A stretch of DNA of 64,000 bases from Consotaella salsifontis (GTDB lineage: Bacteria; Pseudomonadota; Alphaproteobacteria; Rhizobiales; Rhizobiaceae). The notes under the pieces were generated by a model. The model ran no database searches and was not told the DNA's origin. It worked only from the letters and a program-made list of their open reading frames with translations. Shown here one piece after another: positions 31,192-41,409 of this stretch (positions within the stretch are counted from its first letter, which is position 1; each line of letters opens with the position of its first letter). The stretch is taken from assembly GCF_900167365.1 (NCBI RefSeq), contig NZ_FUXL01000008.1, positions 62,001-126,000 on the forward strand, written 5' to 3'. A program made the translations under genes and the position numbers.

Positions 31192-31869
31192 TCAGTTGGT
31201 GCCGCCGTGCGACCTCGACCATTCCTCGGGGGCATGGAGGAAAGCTTCAACCTCGCTGAGCGTTCGCTCATCGAAATATGACTTGTCGCGAGCGACCTTC
31301 AAGACATCCCACCAGCTGGCGAGCCAGTGAAGCTCAAGGCCGAGCTCATCGAGGCGCGTCTTCGCCCTCAGGAAGATGTCGTAGTAGAAGACCACGAACG
31401 AGTGATCGACCTTGAGGCCTGCGTTGCGCATGGCCTCGCAGAACTTGATCTTGGAGCCGGCGTCGCTGGCGAGATCCTCGACAAGGAGCGTGCGCGCGCC
31501 CTCGCTATAGGCGCCCTCGATCTGGGCGCCGCGTCCGAAGCCCTTCGGCTGCTTGCGGATATATTGCATCGGCAGCGCCATACGATCGGCGATCCAGGCC
31601 GCGAAGGGTATGCCCGCTGTCTCGCCGCCTGCCACGGCGTCCAGCGATTCGAAGCCAACTTCCGACAGAATGACGGAGGTGGCGAAATCCATCAGCGTGG
31701 TGCGCAGACGCGGGAACGAGATGAGCTTTCGGCAGTCGATATAGACAGGACTCGCCGCGCCGGAAGTCAGACGAAAGGGCTCGTCCGCGCGAAAATGCAC
31801 GGCCTGCACCTCGATCAACATCTTGGCCGTCATCTCGGCGATCAGGGTCTTGTCGGGAAAGCTCGTCAC
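31192..31869 (-). CDS. pyrE: Orotate phosphoribosyltransferase
   Basis: The protein is 225 residues, full length. It converts orotate and PRPP to OMP in pyrimidine synthesis. The PRPP loop is [14 protein letters not shown], and [23 protein letters not shown] and the catalytic-loop region [19 protein letters not shown] are specific for PyrE. It diverges from gnd. Confidence 0.95.
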   Translation of the reverse strand: MTSFPDKTLIAEMTAKMLIEVQAVHFRADEPFRLTSGAASPVYIDCRKLISFPRLRTTLMDFATSVILSEVGFESLDAVAGGETAGIPFAAWIADRMALPMQYIRKQPKGFGRGAQIEGAYSEGARTLLVEDLASDAGSKIKFCEAMRNAGLKVDHSFVVFYYDIFLRAKTRLDELGLELHWLASWWDVLKVARDKSYFDERTLSEVEAFLHAPEEWSRSHGGTN

Positions 31870-32099
31870 GTCCGGCCTCTTCGCGTGCGACAGAAGGAAA
31901 CGGCGCCGTTCCTCCGTTCGGGAGGACAGGCCGCTGATGGTGGGGCATCTAGCCTTCAGCCGCGCGTGGCTTCAAGTACCGCCGGCGAGCAGAATGGACT
32001 TGCCAGTCGCTTCTCGACCGCCAATTGTTGCGAAGGAACCCGCTCCCTTCAGGCGTCACTCGTCGATGGGGCAATCCGACCAATCAAGGGGAAGCCATC

Positions 32100-33077
32100 A
32101 TGCGCTTAGGGATCATCGGCCTCGGCCGAATGGGCGGAAACATCGCCCGCCGCCTGGTACGCGGCGGCCACGAATGCGTGGTCTACGACCGCAGCGAAAA
32201 GGCGGTCGCCGCCCTGGCCAAGGAGGGCATGACGCCCGCAACTTCGCTGGAGGACATGGCGGCCAAGCTCGACGGGCCGCGTATCTTCTGGGTGATGCTG
32301 CCAGCCGGCGCACCGACCGAACAGACCGTCACCGATCTTTCGGGCATCGGGCAGGCCGGCGACGTCATCATCGATGCCGGCAACACCTACTACAAGGACG
32401 ACATGCGCCGGGCGAAAATGCTTGGCGAGAAGAATATGCACTATATCGACATCGGGACTTCGGGCGGCGTCTGGGGCCTCGAGCGCGGCTATTGCATGAT
32501 GATCGGCGGCCCAAAGGAGCAGGTCGACCTTCTCGATCCGATCTTCGATACGTTGGCGCCGGGCTATGGCGACATCGTGCGCACCCATGGACGGGACGAG
32601 CCCGATGACCGCGCTGAACGTGGCTATATCCACGCCGGACCGGCGGGCGCCGGCCACTTCGTCAAGATGGTCCACAACGGCATCGAGTACGGCATGATGC
32701 AGGCCTATGCCGAGGGCTTCGACATCCTCGCCCAGAAGGCGTCGGACAAGCTGCCGGAAGAGGAGCGCATGGAGCTCTTCCTGCCCGACATCGCCGAGGT
32801 CTGGCGGCGCGGCTCGGTCATCTCCTCCTGGCTTCTCGACCTCACCGCCCAGGCGCTCGCCAAGGACAAGGAGCTCTCGCAGTTCTCCGGGCACGTCAGC
32901 GATTCGGGCGAAGGGCAGTGGACCATTGAGGCCGCGATGGAGGAGGCCGTGCCGGCCCACGTGCTGACGGCGGCGCTCTACGCGCGCTATCGCTCCCGCA
33001 TGGACCATACGTTTGGCGAAAAGCTGCTCTCGGCCATGCGCTTCGGCTTCGGCGGCCATGTCGAGATGCCGCAATAA
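32100..33077 (+). CDS. gnd: 6-phosphogluconate dehydrogenase (decarboxylating), short NAD-type
   Basis: The protein is 325 residues, much shorter than the 470-residue NADP enzyme, as in the GndA/YqeC group often using [27 protein letters not shown] is the Rossmann dinucleotide loop; [32 protein letters not shown] and [22 protein letters not shown] carry the substrate and catalytic Lys sites. It produces ribulose-5-phosphate. GGGGAAGCC precedes the ATG. Confidence 0.94.
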   Translation: MRLGIIGLGRMGGNIARRLVRGGHECVVYDRSEKAVAALAKEGMTPATSLEDMAAKLDGPRIFWVMLPAGAPTEQTVTDLSGIGQAGDVIIDAGNTYYKDDMRRAKMLGEKNMHYIDIGTSGGVWGLERGYCMMIGGPKEQVDLLDPIFDTLAPGYGDIVRTHGRDEPDDRAERGYIHAGPAGAGHFVKMVHNGIEYGMMQAYAEGFDILAQKASDKLPEEERMELFLPDIAEVWRRGSVISSWLLDLTAQALAKDKELSQFSGHVSDSGEGQWTIEAAMEEAVPAHVLTAALYARYRSRMDHTFGEKLLSAMRFGFGGHVEMPQ

Positions 33078-33117
33078 CTGGCGCTGAGAAGCAAGCGCGA
33101 AAGCTCGCAAAAAACAA

Positions 33118-33147
33118 AAGGCCGGGCGCCCTTGGCGGCCCGGCCTT
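33118..33147. terminator. Bidirectional terminator between gnd and gpmA
   Basis: A 10-bp stem AAGGCCGGGC / GCCCGGCCTT with a 10-nt inner loop lies between convergent stops. On the minus strand it is followed by TTGTTTTTTG, and on the plus strand by CTC. Confidence 0.85.
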
Positions 33148-33171
33148 CTCATGCATTCGAATCGAGGGCGA

Positions 33172-33789
33172 TCAGCCCATGACAGTCTTTTCAGCAACGC
33201 TGGAATCGGCGTTCAGCCGGTAGACGATCGGCACGCCGGTCGCCAACTCGCGGCTGACGATCTCCTCGCCCGTCAGCCCATCGAGCGCCATGATCAGGGC
33301 GCGCAGCGAGTTGCCGTGGGCCGCGACGATCACCGACCCGCCCTTGAGCACATGCGGCTGAATGGTGTGGATGTAGTAGGGCCAAACGCGCGCGCCGGTG
33401 TCCTTGAGGCTTTCGCCGCCGGGAGGCGGAACGTCGTAGGACCGGCGCCAGACATGCACCTGCTCCTCGCCCCATTTGGCGCGGGCGTCGTCCTTGTTGA
33501 GGCCGGAGAGGTCGCCATAGTCGCGCTCGTTGAGGGCCTGATCCTTGAACGTCTCAAGGCCTGTCTGGCCAAGTTCCTCCAGGATGAGGCCGAGCGTGTG
33601 CTGGGCGCGGGTGAGCACGCTGGTGAAGGCGATGTCGAACTTGAGGCCGGCTTCCTTGAGCTTGCGGCCCGCTGCGTGTGCCTCCTCGACGCCCTTCTCG
33701 GAAAGGTCAGGGTCGCGCCAGCCGGTGAAGAGGTTCTTGAGGTTCCAGTCGCTTTGTCCGTGGCGGACGAGAACGAGGGTGCGTTCCAT
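33172..33789 (-). CDS. gpmA: 2,3-bisphosphoglycerate-dependent phosphoglycerate mutase
   Basis: This 205-residue protein is the short alphaproteobacterial form. [20 protein letters not shown] carries the phospho-histidine RHG motif at residues 9-11; [18 protein letters not shown] and [13 protein letters not shown] hold the second catalytic His. It interconverts 3- and 2-phosphoglycerate. It lies next to dapB on the same strand, a pairing common in Rhizobiales. Confidence 0.95.
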   Translation of the reverse strand: MERTLVLVRHGQSDWNLKNLFTGWRDPDLSEKGVEEAHAAGRKLKEAGLKFDIAFTSVLTRAQHTLGLILEELGQTGLETFKDQALNERDYGDLSGLNKDDARAKWGEEQVHVWRRSYDVPPPGGESLKDTGARVWPYYIHTIQPHVLKGGSVIVAAHGNSLRALIMALDGLTGEEIVSRELATGVPIVYRLNADSSVAEKTVMG

Positions 33790-33857
33790 GTGAGAGTTCT
33801 CCGTTTGCGTTCGTCAAAGGGAGGGCCGAACCGGCCCATGTTGCGACGCGCCGTCGG

Positions 33858-34667
33858 CTAAAGCCCCAGCACGTCCTTCATAGAATAGAGGCCGGGGGCG
33901 CGGCCCCTGGCCCAGAGAGCGGCGGTCAGGGCACCTCGCGCGAAGATGGAGCGGTCGCTCGCCTGGTGGGAGAATTCTATGCGCTCCCCCTCCCCGGCGA
34001 AGATCACGGAATGGTCGCCCACCACCGAGCCGCCGCGCAAAGTGGCGAAGCCGATGGCGCCGGACGGACGTGGCCCCGTATGGCCGTCGCGGGCCCTGAC
34101 GCTGTGGTCGCCAAGATCGATGCCCCGCCCGTCCGCCGCCGCCTTGCCCAGGAGCAGCGCCGTGCCCGAGGGAGCGTCGACCTTGTGACGATGATGCATC
34201 TCCAGCACCTCAATGTCGAAGGCATCGGGGCCGAGCGCCTTCGCCGCCTTCTCCACCATGACGGCGAGCAGGTTGACGCCGAGGCTCATATTGCCCGACT
34301 TGACGATGGCGACGCGCCGCGCGGCCTCGGCGATCGCCGCCTCGTCCTCGGCGGACAGGCCCGTCGTGCCGATGATGTGGGCAACGCCCGCCGCCGCCGC
34401 TGCTTTCGCATTAGCGACGCTCGCCGCCGGCGCGGTGAAATCGATCATGGCATCCGCACCTGCGAGCGCGGCCGCGACTTCGCTGGTGAGCTTGACGCCG
34501 TTTTCGCCAAGGCCGGCGAGAACGCCAGCGTCGCTTCCCAGAGCCGCGGCTCCTTCACGCTCCAGCGCCGCGACAAGGCGGACGCCTTCGGTCGTGGCGA
34601 TGGTCTGGACGAGGGTGCGCCCCATGCGCCCGGAAGCCCCCGTCACCACCAGCTTCATCTCGCTCAT
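33858..34667 (-). CDS. dapB: 4-hydroxy-tetrahydrodipicolinate reductase
   Basis: This 269-residue enzyme reduces the dehydration product of HTPA in lysine and diaminopimelate synthesis. [17 protein letters not shown] is the nucleotide-binding loop, and [22 protein letters not shown] contains the DapB signature with the catalytic His and Lys. AAGGAGA about 7 nt upstream supports ATG 34667. Confidence 0.96.
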   Translation of the reverse strand: MSEMKLVVTGASGRMGRTLVQTIATTEGVRLVAALEREGAAALGSDAGVLAGLGENGVKLTSEVAAALAGADAMIDFTAPAASVANAKAAAAAGVAHIIGTTGLSAEDEAAIAEAARRVAIVKSGNMSLGVNLLAVMVEKAAKALGPDAFDIEVLEMHHRHKVDAPSGTALLLGKAAADGRGIDLGDHSVRARDGHTGPRPSGAIGFATLRGGSVVGDHSVIFAGEGERIEFSHQASDRSIFARGALTAALWARGRAPGLYSMKDVLGL

Positions 34668-34742
34668 CTCGCTCTCCTTCGCGCGCGGCAGGGAGCAGGG
34701 CCACGCTTTGCCCGCAAGCCGGCGCATTGCCGCACCAGGCTC

Positions 34743-36581
34743 TCACCCTCGGCCATGGACGGTCTCCGCCAGGGCCTCGGCGTCGGACCCGACACGGTTC
34801 TGCAGGCTGTAGAACCGTGCGTAGAGGCCGCCCGGCCGATTGACGAGGTCATAATGGCTGCCTTCCTCGACAACCTGACCCTTGTCCATCACCAGAATGC
34901 GATCGGCGCCGATGACGGTCGACAGGCGGTGGGCAACGACAACGACGGTGCGGTTCCTCGCCGCCTCCTCCAGTGCCGTCTGGACCAGCGTCTCCGAGCG
35001 GGAATCAAGCGCCGACGTCGCCTCGTCGAGAAGCAGGATCGGCGCGTTGCGAACCAGGGCGCGGGCGATCGACAGACGCTGCCGCTGGCCGCCCGAAAGA
35101 GTGATTCCGTTCTCTCCGAGAGGGGTATCGTAGCCCTGCGGCTGGAGAAGGATGAATTCCTCCGCCTGGGCGAGCCGGGCGGCCTCCTCCACCTCCGCGT
35201 CGGTCGCCTCCGGGCGGCCGAAGCGGATGTTGTCTCGGATCGTTCCCTGGAAGAGATACGGCTCCTGCGGGACATACGCGATCCTGGAACGCAGCGAGCG
35301 CTTCGTAACCTCGGAGATGTCCTGATCGTCGATGAGAATGCGCCCGCCCTGGAGGCTGTAGAAACGCTGGATCAGGGCGATTACGGTCGATTTGCCGCTA
35401 CCCGAGGCGCCGATGATGGCGGTCGTCTTGCCCGCCGGCGCCGTGAACGAGAGGTCGCGCAACACCGGCTCGGTCGGATAGTAGTTGAAGTCGGCATGCT
35501 CGAAGCGGATCTCGCCACCCGCAACGGCGAGCGCCGGCGCGTCGGGCGCGTCGGGCTGGCGCGGCTCGATATCCAGGATCTCGTAGATCATTTGGGCGTT
35601 GACCAGCGCGCGCTCCAGCTGGACCTGAAGGCGCGCGAGACGGCGGGCCGGATCGTAGGCGAGAAGCAGGGCGGTGATGAACGAGAACATCGAGCCCGGC
35701 GAATAGCCGTAGACGACCGCGCGATAGCCCGAATAGGCAATGATCGCGGCGATCGCGATGCCCGCCACGATCTCCGTTACTGGTCCGGAGCGCTCGGTGA
35801 TCCGGGCGATGCGGTTGGAGCGTTCCTCCGCCTCGACGATCAGCGCCTCGATCCGCTGGCGCAACACCTCCTCCATGGTGAAGGCCTTGACCACCGTAAT
35901 GCCGCGCGCGGCCTCCTGGATGGAGGCCAGCACGCGGGAGTTGACGTCGACGGACTTGCGCGTCGCCGAGCGCAGCTTGCGCGACAGCCTCATAATCATC
36001 ACGCCGATGAAGGGGCCGCCGACCAGGGCAATGGAGGACAGGAGGGGGTCCTGATAGACCATCACGCCGATCAGGAAAATGAGCGTCAGAAGATCGCGTG
36101 CGATCGAGGTGATGGTCAGGTTCAGCGTCGAGCGGATGCCCGTCACGTTCTGGTTGATGCGCGCAGCCAGCTGCGCCGAGCGGTTCTCGTGGAAGAAATC
36201 GACGGAGAGGTCCGTGAGATGCGAGAAGAGGCGCCGCTGGTAGCGCGCGACGATGTTGTTGCCGATCCTCTCCAGGATCACGCCCTGCTGATAGCCGGAA
36301 AGGCCGCGCACAACGAAGGAGACGAAAACCGCGAAGGGCAGCGCCACGAGAAGCGAGCGATTCTGGGCGACGAAGATCTCGTCGATGACGTCTCGCATGA
36401 TCCACGCCATGAAGGCGGTGGAAAGCGACCCAAGGACCAGGCAGACGGCGGCGACGCTATAGAGCCCGAGATATTCGCGCCCGTTCTCGGCGGCAATCCT
36501 CTTCAGGAGGCGGATCACCTGCCCGCGCTCCGCCTTGCCGCCGGTCAAAATCGGAGCCTTCATGCTCGGCCGGTCCTGCAT
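34743..36581 (-). CDS. ABC exporter, fused permease-ATPase (MsbA/LmrA-like)
   Basis: This 612-residue half-transporter has six membrane helices in the first 330 residues, then an ATPase with Walker A GASGSGKST, signature LSGGQRQRLSIARAL, Walker B ILLLDEATSALD and H-loop AHRLST. It works as a homodimer exporting lipids or drugs; similarity in layout to MsbA does not prove the substrate. It begins two bases after the glk stop, so the two are probably one transcript. Confidence 0.9.
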   Translation of the reverse strand: MQDRPSMKAPILTGGKAERGQVIRLLKRIAAENGREYLGLYSVAAVCLVLGSLSTAFMAWIMRDVIDEIFVAQNRSLLVALPFAVFVSFVVRGLSGYQQGVILERIGNNIVARYQRRLFSHLTDLSVDFFHENRSAQLAARINQNVTGIRSTLNLTITSIARDLLTLIFLIGVMVYQDPLLSSIALVGGPFIGVMIMRLSRKLRSATRKSVDVNSRVLASIQEAARGITVVKAFTMEEVLRQRIEALIVEAEERSNRIARITERSGPVTEIVAGIAIAAIIAYSGYRAVVYGYSPGSMFSFITALLLAYDPARRLARLQVQLERALVNAQMIYEILDIEPRQPDAPDAPALAVAGGEIRFEHADFNYYPTEPVLRDLSFTAPAGKTTAIIGASGSGKSTVIALIQRFYSLQGGRILIDDQDISEVTKRSLRSRIAYVPQEPYLFQGTIRDNIRFGRPEATDAEVEEAARLAQAEEFILLQPQGYDTPLGENGITLSGGQRQRLSIARALVRNAPILLLDEATSALDSRSETLVQTALEEAARNRTVVVVAHRLSTVIGADRILVMDKGQVVEEGSHYDLVNRPGGLYARFYSLQNRVGSDAEALAETVHGRG

Positions 36582-36582
36582 G

Positions 36583-37605
36583 TCACGCCATCCATCGGCG
36601 CTCGGCCGTCTCGATGCCGTATCGGCGCGGCGCGCGGGCGTAGGCCGCCAGCCCGGTCAGTGCCGCCAGGGACGCCGTGACCACGAAGAGCGGCACCTGC
36701 CGCATCAGATCGGTGTGCGGCGCCTTGTTCTCGAACTCGGCGCGGATCGCTCCGACATCGAGAATCGGGATCAGGCGCTGGAAGATGCCGCCGCCGATAT
36801 AGACGCCGCCGCGCGCCATGAAGATCAGCGCCAGATCGCCCGCGTAGCGCCCGACATAGAGCGTGAAAAGCCTCACCGCCTCGACGGCCTGGGCGTTGGC
36901 AGCGGTGCTGGCCGCTCCGGACACCTCGGCTGGTTCACTGAGAATGGGCATGACTCCATCGGCCGCGCAGATCGCACGGTAGAGGTTGACGAGCCCGCGC
37001 CCGCACAGCACCTGCTCTCCGGAAACGCGGCCCTCGATGGTCTCGAGATGAGGCCAGATGGCCTGGTCGCGCGCCGTGCGCGGCCCGAGATCGACATGCC
37101 CGCCCTCGCCCGCGACAGGCACCCAGATGTCACGCACCTTGACGAGCCCGGCGACGCCGAGGCCGGTTCCGGGGCCGAGCACGACGCGCGAGGCCGTTTC
37201 ATGGACGTGGCCGCCGCCGATGGCATGATGAACGCTTGGCGGCAGGGCGGAAACGGCCAGCGCCTGGGCCTCGAAATCGTTGAGGACGACCACCTCCCGA
37301 AGATCGAGGGAGGCGAGCATCTGGCGCGGCTTGATGACCCAGGGCGCATTGGTGAGGTCGATCTCATCGCCGTCCACCGGCCCGGCCACAGCGAGCAGCG
37401 CGGACTTTGGGCGGCCGCCCGCCGCGATCACAACCGCGCGAATGGCATCGTCAATCGTCTTGTGATCGGCGGTGCGAGCGATCTCGTAGTGCTTCGGCTC
37501 GGCCGTTTCATTTTCCAGCACGGCAAAGCGGGCATTGGTGCCGCCGATGTCGCCGATCAAGACCGGAAAGGTCAGTCCCGGATCGCTGTCGAGAGTGCTG
37601 ATCAT
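36583..37605 (-). CDS. glk: Glucokinase
   Basis: This 340-residue protein is of the E. coli Glk type. VLIGDIGGTNARFAVLEN is the phosphate-1 loop, LNDFEAQALAVSALP holds the catalytic Asp, and VLGPGTGLGVAGLV and GGGIFQRLIP complete the ATP site. It phosphorylates glucose in the cytoplasm and would compete with the periplasmic PQQ route if that enzyme uses glucose. Confidence 0.95.
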   Translation of the reverse strand: MISTLDSDPGLTFPVLIGDIGGTNARFAVLENETAEPKHYEIARTADHKTIDDAIRAVVIAAGGRPKSALLAVAGPVDGDEIDLTNAPWVIKPRQMLASLDLREVVVLNDFEAQALAVSALPPSVHHAIGGGHVHETASRVVLGPGTGLGVAGLVKVRDIWVPVAGEGGHVDLGPRTARDQAIWPHLETIEGRVSGEQVLCGRGLVNLYRAICAADGVMPILSEPAEVSGAASTAANAQAVEAVRLFTLYVGRYAGDLALIFMARGGVYIGGGIFQRLIPILDVGAIRAEFENKAPHTDLMRQVPLFVVTASLAALTGLAAYARAPRRYGIETAERRWMA

Positions 37606-37630
37606 GCCTCAACCCGCTTCGCGCCAATCT

Positions 37631-37690
37631 GTCCGGCCCGCCAATACGCTATCGCGGGGCCGGACGCAAAGGCAGGGCGGTACGCCGCCC
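37631..37690 (-). terminator. Two hairpins between mepA and glk
   Basis: GGGCGG / CCGCCC (37675-37690) lies directly after the mepA stop and is followed on the minus strand by CTGCCTTTGCG. A second stem GTCCGGCCC / GGGCCGGAC spans 37631-37665. Either could end mepA transcription. Confidence 0.5.
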
Positions 37691-37691
37691 C

Positions 37692-38729
37692 TCAGTTCGA
37701 GGGGCGGGCTCCGGGCCTCGGACCGGCGACGGGAAGCGGCGGAACCGGTCCGGCCTCCGGGAACATCGCGGCGGGTGGCGCCGCTGAGGGAACCGGCGGG
37801 GCCGTCACCGCGACAGGCTGCGAGGCACCGCCGCCGGCCGAAGGCGCGGCGAGGACGGCGGCGCAGGCCGCAGGCAGATCCGCCACCCGCATGGGCGGCT
37901 TGGGCTTGGCCGGCTTGGCGCCCGGCTTCGGCGGCTGAAGCGCGACATTGAACCACCAGCCAAGGTCGCCGCAGCCGTCTCCCGTGCCTGTCGAGGCCTG
38001 GGGCTTGCAACCGTCGGACCCCGGTTGGCAAGACAGGCGGACGTGGAAATGTTCGTTGTGGCCGTAATAGGGGCGCACCTTGTTGAGCCAGCCGCGATCG
38101 CCGCGCGTCGTCTCGCAAAGCTTCTTCTTGATGCCCGGATGAACGAAGATGCGCTCGACCTCAGGGTCCTCGGCCGCGAGCTTGACGAGCCCGGCATAGC
38201 GCTTGTCCCAGATGGTGTCGTCGACCTGGAACGTGCCCTTCTTGAGCACCGAGCGGAAGGGATAGTCCTCCCGCTGCTCGACCGTGAGCCGCTTTTCCGG
38301 CATCGGACGGAACCAGATGTCGACATCGAGCCCGATCTGATGCGACGCATGGCCATAGGGCAGCGGCCCGCCGCGCGGTTGCGACATGTCGCCGACAAGA
38401 AGCCCCGGCCAGCCATCTTCGCGCGCCGCTCGCTCCGCCAGCTTCTCGACGAAGGCGACAGTCGCGGGATGCCCATAGTGACGATTGCGGGAGGTGCGCA
38501 TGACCTGCCAGTCAGGCCCGTCGATCGGCAACGTCGCGGCGCCGGCAAGGCATCCCTTGGAATAGAAGCCGATGCTCCGCGTCGCCATCGCCGCCGGCTC
38601 GCGCGCCGCCGAGAAGGCTTCCTTGGCCAGCGGCGAGGCCGCCCCGCTGGGCGAGGCGGCCGCCATCAACACGCTCGAAGCAAGCATAAGGCCGGCGGAG
38701 AGCCGGCACGAGAATTTCACCATCCCCAC
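37692..38729 (-). CDS. mepA: Penicillin-insensitive murein endopeptidase
   Basis: This 345-residue protein has a signal peptide (LMLASSVLMAAASPSGAAS). The LAS metallopeptidase zinc site is visible as YGHASHQIGLDVDIWF and YGHNEHFHVRLSC, with HxxxxxxxD and HxH patterns. It cleaves D-Ala-mDAP cross-links in peptidoglycan. The last 50 or so residues form a Pro/Ala-rich tail (SQPVAVTAPPVPSAAPPAA and on) beyond the usual MepA end. Confidence 0.93.
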   Translation of the reverse strand: MGMVKFSCRLSAGLMLASSVLMAAASPSGAASPLAKEAFSAAREPAAMATRSIGFYSKGCLAGAATLPIDGPDWQVMRTSRNRHYGHPATVAFVEKLAERAAREDGWPGLLVGDMSQPRGGPLPYGHASHQIGLDVDIWFRPMPEKRLTVEQREDYPFRSVLKKGTFQVDDTIWDKRYAGLVKLAAEDPEVERIFVHPGIKKKLCETTRGDRGWLNKVRPYYGHNEHFHVRLSCQPGSDGCKPQASTGTGDGCGDLGWWFNVALQPPKPGAKPAKPKPPMRVADLPAACAAVLAAPSAGGGASQPVAVTAPPVPSAAPPAAMFPEAGPVPPLPVAGPRPGARPSN

Positions 38730-38778
38730 CTCTTGTCGTCATGCGCCGGGCGGGGCGTGGTGAAACAGCCCGCCGGCG

Positions 38779-39270
38779 CTATTCTTCGTCTTCCCCGGCC
38801 GCGGAGGAAACCTGACGGGAGATGTAGAGCTGGTCGCCCAGCATCTCCATCAGACCAAGCTGCTCCTCGCAGAAATCGACATGCTCCTCCTCGTCGCCGA
38901 GGATGGTCATGAACAGGTTGAAGGTGCCGACGTCGCCGGCCGCCTCACATTCGCGCGCGGCCTTGTTGTAATAGGCGCGCGCCTCATTCTCCATCTCCAG
39001 CTGCGTCTCGAAGATGTTCTTGACCGACTTCGGCTGCTCGATCTTGTCGAGTGTATGAACATCGGGCTCGCCCTCCAGGAGAATCAGGCGGGACAGATAA
39101 AGATTGGCGTGCTCACGCTCCTCGCCGATCTCCTCACGCATGCGCTTGGCCAGACGGTCGATGCCCCAATCGTCGAGCTTGCGCTCCTGAAGCAGATAGG
39201 TGTTGACCGTCGTAAGCTCCATCGTGAGGGCACGCTGAAGATGCTTGAGGGAAACCTCTGGGCCTTTCAT
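38779..39270 (-). CDS. bfr: Bacterioferritin-type ferritin lacking the haem-ligand methionine
   Basis: The protein is 163 residues and aligns without gaps to E. coli Bfr over the first 54. The di-iron ferroxidase ligands E18, E51 and H54 are present, as are the second-half Glu and the EEEHVDF pair. The haem axial ligand Met52 is Arg here (GEEREHAN instead of DEMKHAD). It should store iron as a 24-mer but should not bind haem, or only in mixed shells with another subunit. No bacterioferritin-associated ferredoxin is adjacent. Confidence 0.88.
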   Translation of the reverse strand: MKGPEVSLKHLQRALTMELTTVNTYLLQERKLDDWGIDRLAKRMREEIGEEREHANLYLSRLILLEGEPDVHTLDKIEQPKSVKNIFETQLEMENEARAYYNKAARECEAAGDVGTFNLFMTILGDEEEHVDFCEEQLGLMEMLGDQLYISRQVSSAAGEDEE

Positions 39271-39398
39271 GGCAGAATCGTCCTTGTTGCGATGCAGAAT
39301 GATTGCGTCGGCATTGCGACGTCGCCCTAAACACGTAGGGCAAGCGGACCTTCACTCCAGCCCACCATCCAGGCCGCGACGATTCGTCCGCGCCGCGC

Positions 39399-40757
39399 CT
39401 AGGCCCGCGTCACCGCGAGACGAACGCCCGGATCGGGGCGCAGCGTCATCGCCATGACAGGCTTCGGCAGGGCGAAGCTCGCAAGGTCGAAGCGGAAGCG
39501 CGAAATGAGCGTCGCAAGGATAATCTCGGCCTGCATCATCGCGAAGTTGGCGCCGACGCAGACGCGCGGCCCCGCCCCGAACGGCAGATATTGATACTTG
39601 TCGATCTTGCGCCGCGCCTCGGGTGAGAAGCGGTCGGGATCGAAGCGATCGGGACGCTCCCACAGGAGATGGTGGCGATGGAGCGCATAGAAGGGCAGAA
39701 ACAGGACCTCGCCGGGATTGATGTCGCGGCCGGCCAGCACATCCGCCTCGCGCGGATCACGCGCCAGCATGCCCACCGGCGGATAAAGGCGCATCGCCTC
39801 CTCGATCACCTGGCCGATGAAAGGCATTTTCGAAAGATCGTCGGCGCCCGCCGCGCGGCCGGCAAGGACGGCGCGGGCCTCCTCTCGCGCCCTTTCCTGC
39901 GCATCGAGATCGAGCGCAAGGAGGAGAAGCGACCATGACAGCGCCAGCGCCGTCGTTTCGTGACCGGCGACGATGAAGAACTGCATGTTGTGCAGCACAT
40001 CTTCGGCCGACATGGAGTGCCCCGTCTCCGGGTCCTTGGCCTTCATCATATGGTCGAGCAGGTCATCCGCTCCGCCGGGTGCCTCGGCGCGCCGCGCGGC
40101 GATCGCTTCCGCGACCATGGCATGCATGGTCTTGACTGCGCCACGCCCGGCAATGGCGCCGGGGCGCGGCACCCAGTCCGGAACATGCAGGAAATCGAGG
40201 AGAGAGGCCCGTCCGACGGTTTCGAAATAACGGGAGATGGCCGCCGCATAGACCTCTCCGTCGAAATGCTCCCGCCCGGAGAGCGCGACCTCGCAGATGA
40301 CGTCGAACGTCGCCGACAGCATTTCCCGCACCATCTCGGCGGCGCCACCGGCGGCGTCCAGCCTCTCGCTGGCGCGCTCGGCGGTCGCCGTCATCATTGG
40401 CGCGAGCGCGTTGACATTGCGCTGGGCGAACACCGGGGCCACCGCCCGTCTCTGCCAGCGCCAGGCCTCGCCCTCCGAGGTGAAGAGGCTGTCGCCCACC
40501 GCCGGGCGCAGCATGCGCACCATCGTCTGGGACTTCGGGTAGTTGTCGACATTGTCGAGGAAGATGCGCTTCAGGGCAGCCGGGTCCTGGATCATGTGCC
40601 AGCGCGACGTCGCGCGCCCGGTGACGATCGGCTGCTGATAGGCGATCTCTGGAATCAGCTCGAGGACGTTGCGCCGCGCTGCCCTGACCGACTGGAGGAT
40701 GGTGAGCGGGCGCGTGTGCGGGGTGATCGTTGGCGGCAGCGTGGGCCGATCGAGCAT
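39399..40757 (-). CDS. Cytochrome P450
   Basis: This 452-residue soluble P450 has the I-helix oxygen motif AGHETTALAL, the K-helix EAMRLYPP (ExxR), and the haem loop FGAGPRVCVGANFA with the axial cysteine. The layout resembles bacterial fatty-acid or alkane-type P450s; the substrate is unknown. No ferredoxin or ferredoxin reductase lies next to it. ATG 40757 is favoured by AGGAG 7-8 nt upstream over an earlier ATG at 40874. Confidence 0.92.
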   Translation of the reverse strand: MLDRPTLPPTITPHTRPLTILQSVRAARRNVLELIPEIAYQQPIVTGRATSRWHMIQDPAALKRIFLDNVDNYPKSQTMVRMLRPAVGDSLFTSEGEAWRWQRRAVAPVFAQRNVNALAPMMTATAERASERLDAAGGAAEMVREMLSATFDVICEVALSGREHFDGEVYAAAISRYFETVGRASLLDFLHVPDWVPRPGAIAGRGAVKTMHAMVAEAIAARRAEAPGGADDLLDHMMKAKDPETGHSMSAEDVLHNMQFFIVAGHETTALALSWSLLLLALDLDAQERAREEARAVLAGRAAGADDLSKMPFIGQVIEEAMRLYPPVGMLARDPREADVLAGRDINPGEVLFLPFYALHRHHLLWERPDRFDPDRFSPEARRKIDKYQYLPFGAGPRVCVGANFAMMQAEIILATLISRFRFDLASFALPKPVMAMTLRPDPGVRLAVTRA

Positions 40758-41030
40758 GAAAAGTCTCCTGCCGGGATCGATGACCGGACGACGGCGCCGG
40801 CCTCTATGCAGGAGAGTTGGGCCCAGGAAGACCGCATGCAAGGGCCTCGCCAAGGGTTGATCGGCCGGCTCCATGCGATTTCATGGCAAGCCCGCATCAG
40901 GAGCGAGCTTTCTTTCCGAGCGTTCGGTTGATGCGACAGGCAGCCGGTTTGGCGGTCATGATACCTGTGGCCGGCGGTAAGGCTCTGTCAAAACGAGAAG
41001 CAACCACCCTTTTCGCGGTGAGCCGTAAGC

Positions 41031-41270
41031 TCAGGCCGAGCGCCGGGCCCTGGTTTTCTTCTTTGGGCTCGCTTCCGTCTTCGCATCGGCGGCCTTGCCC
41101 GCATCGGCGGCTTCCCGCTCGAGCCTCAGGGCACGAAGACGGGCCGTCTTCTGCTGGACAGCGGTGGCGTCGGCCTTGATCAGCCCCATGGCGGAGCCCT
41201 TTTCGTGGCGCGGCGATTCCGAACGAAAAACGGAATTGGCGCGCCTTTCGGCCTGACTGGTGTTGTTCAT
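41031..41270 (-). CDS. Small basic hypothetical protein
   Basis: The frame gives 79 residues from ATG 41270, or 52 from ATG 41189 (MGLIKADATAVQQKTARLRALRLERE), which looks like the start of small proteins seen in other Rhizobiales. The C-terminus is Lys/Arg/Ala-rich (SPKKKTRARRSA) and may bind nucleic acid. The function is unknown. Confidence 0.6.
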   Translation of the reverse strand: MNNTSQAERRANSVFRSESPRHEKGSAMGLIKADATAVQQKTARLRALRLEREAADAGKAADAKTEASPKKKTRARRSA

Positions 41271-41409
41271 GAGATATGCTTTCGGTCAGCCGAGGTCGTG
41301 ATCGCGTCACGCGGGTGCGTGGAAAACTCGGCGGAGCAGCTTGCGTGATAGATAGCGCCGAAGCGGCACACGCACAGTGCAGTCTGATCGAGGATAGCCC
41401 CGAATGCAA

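Noticed and set aside
30457..31869. The two neighbouring phosphoribosyltransferase genes as a tandem duplication
   Set aside because: They share only the PRPP loop; the rest of the sequences are unrelated, so this is functional clustering at most.
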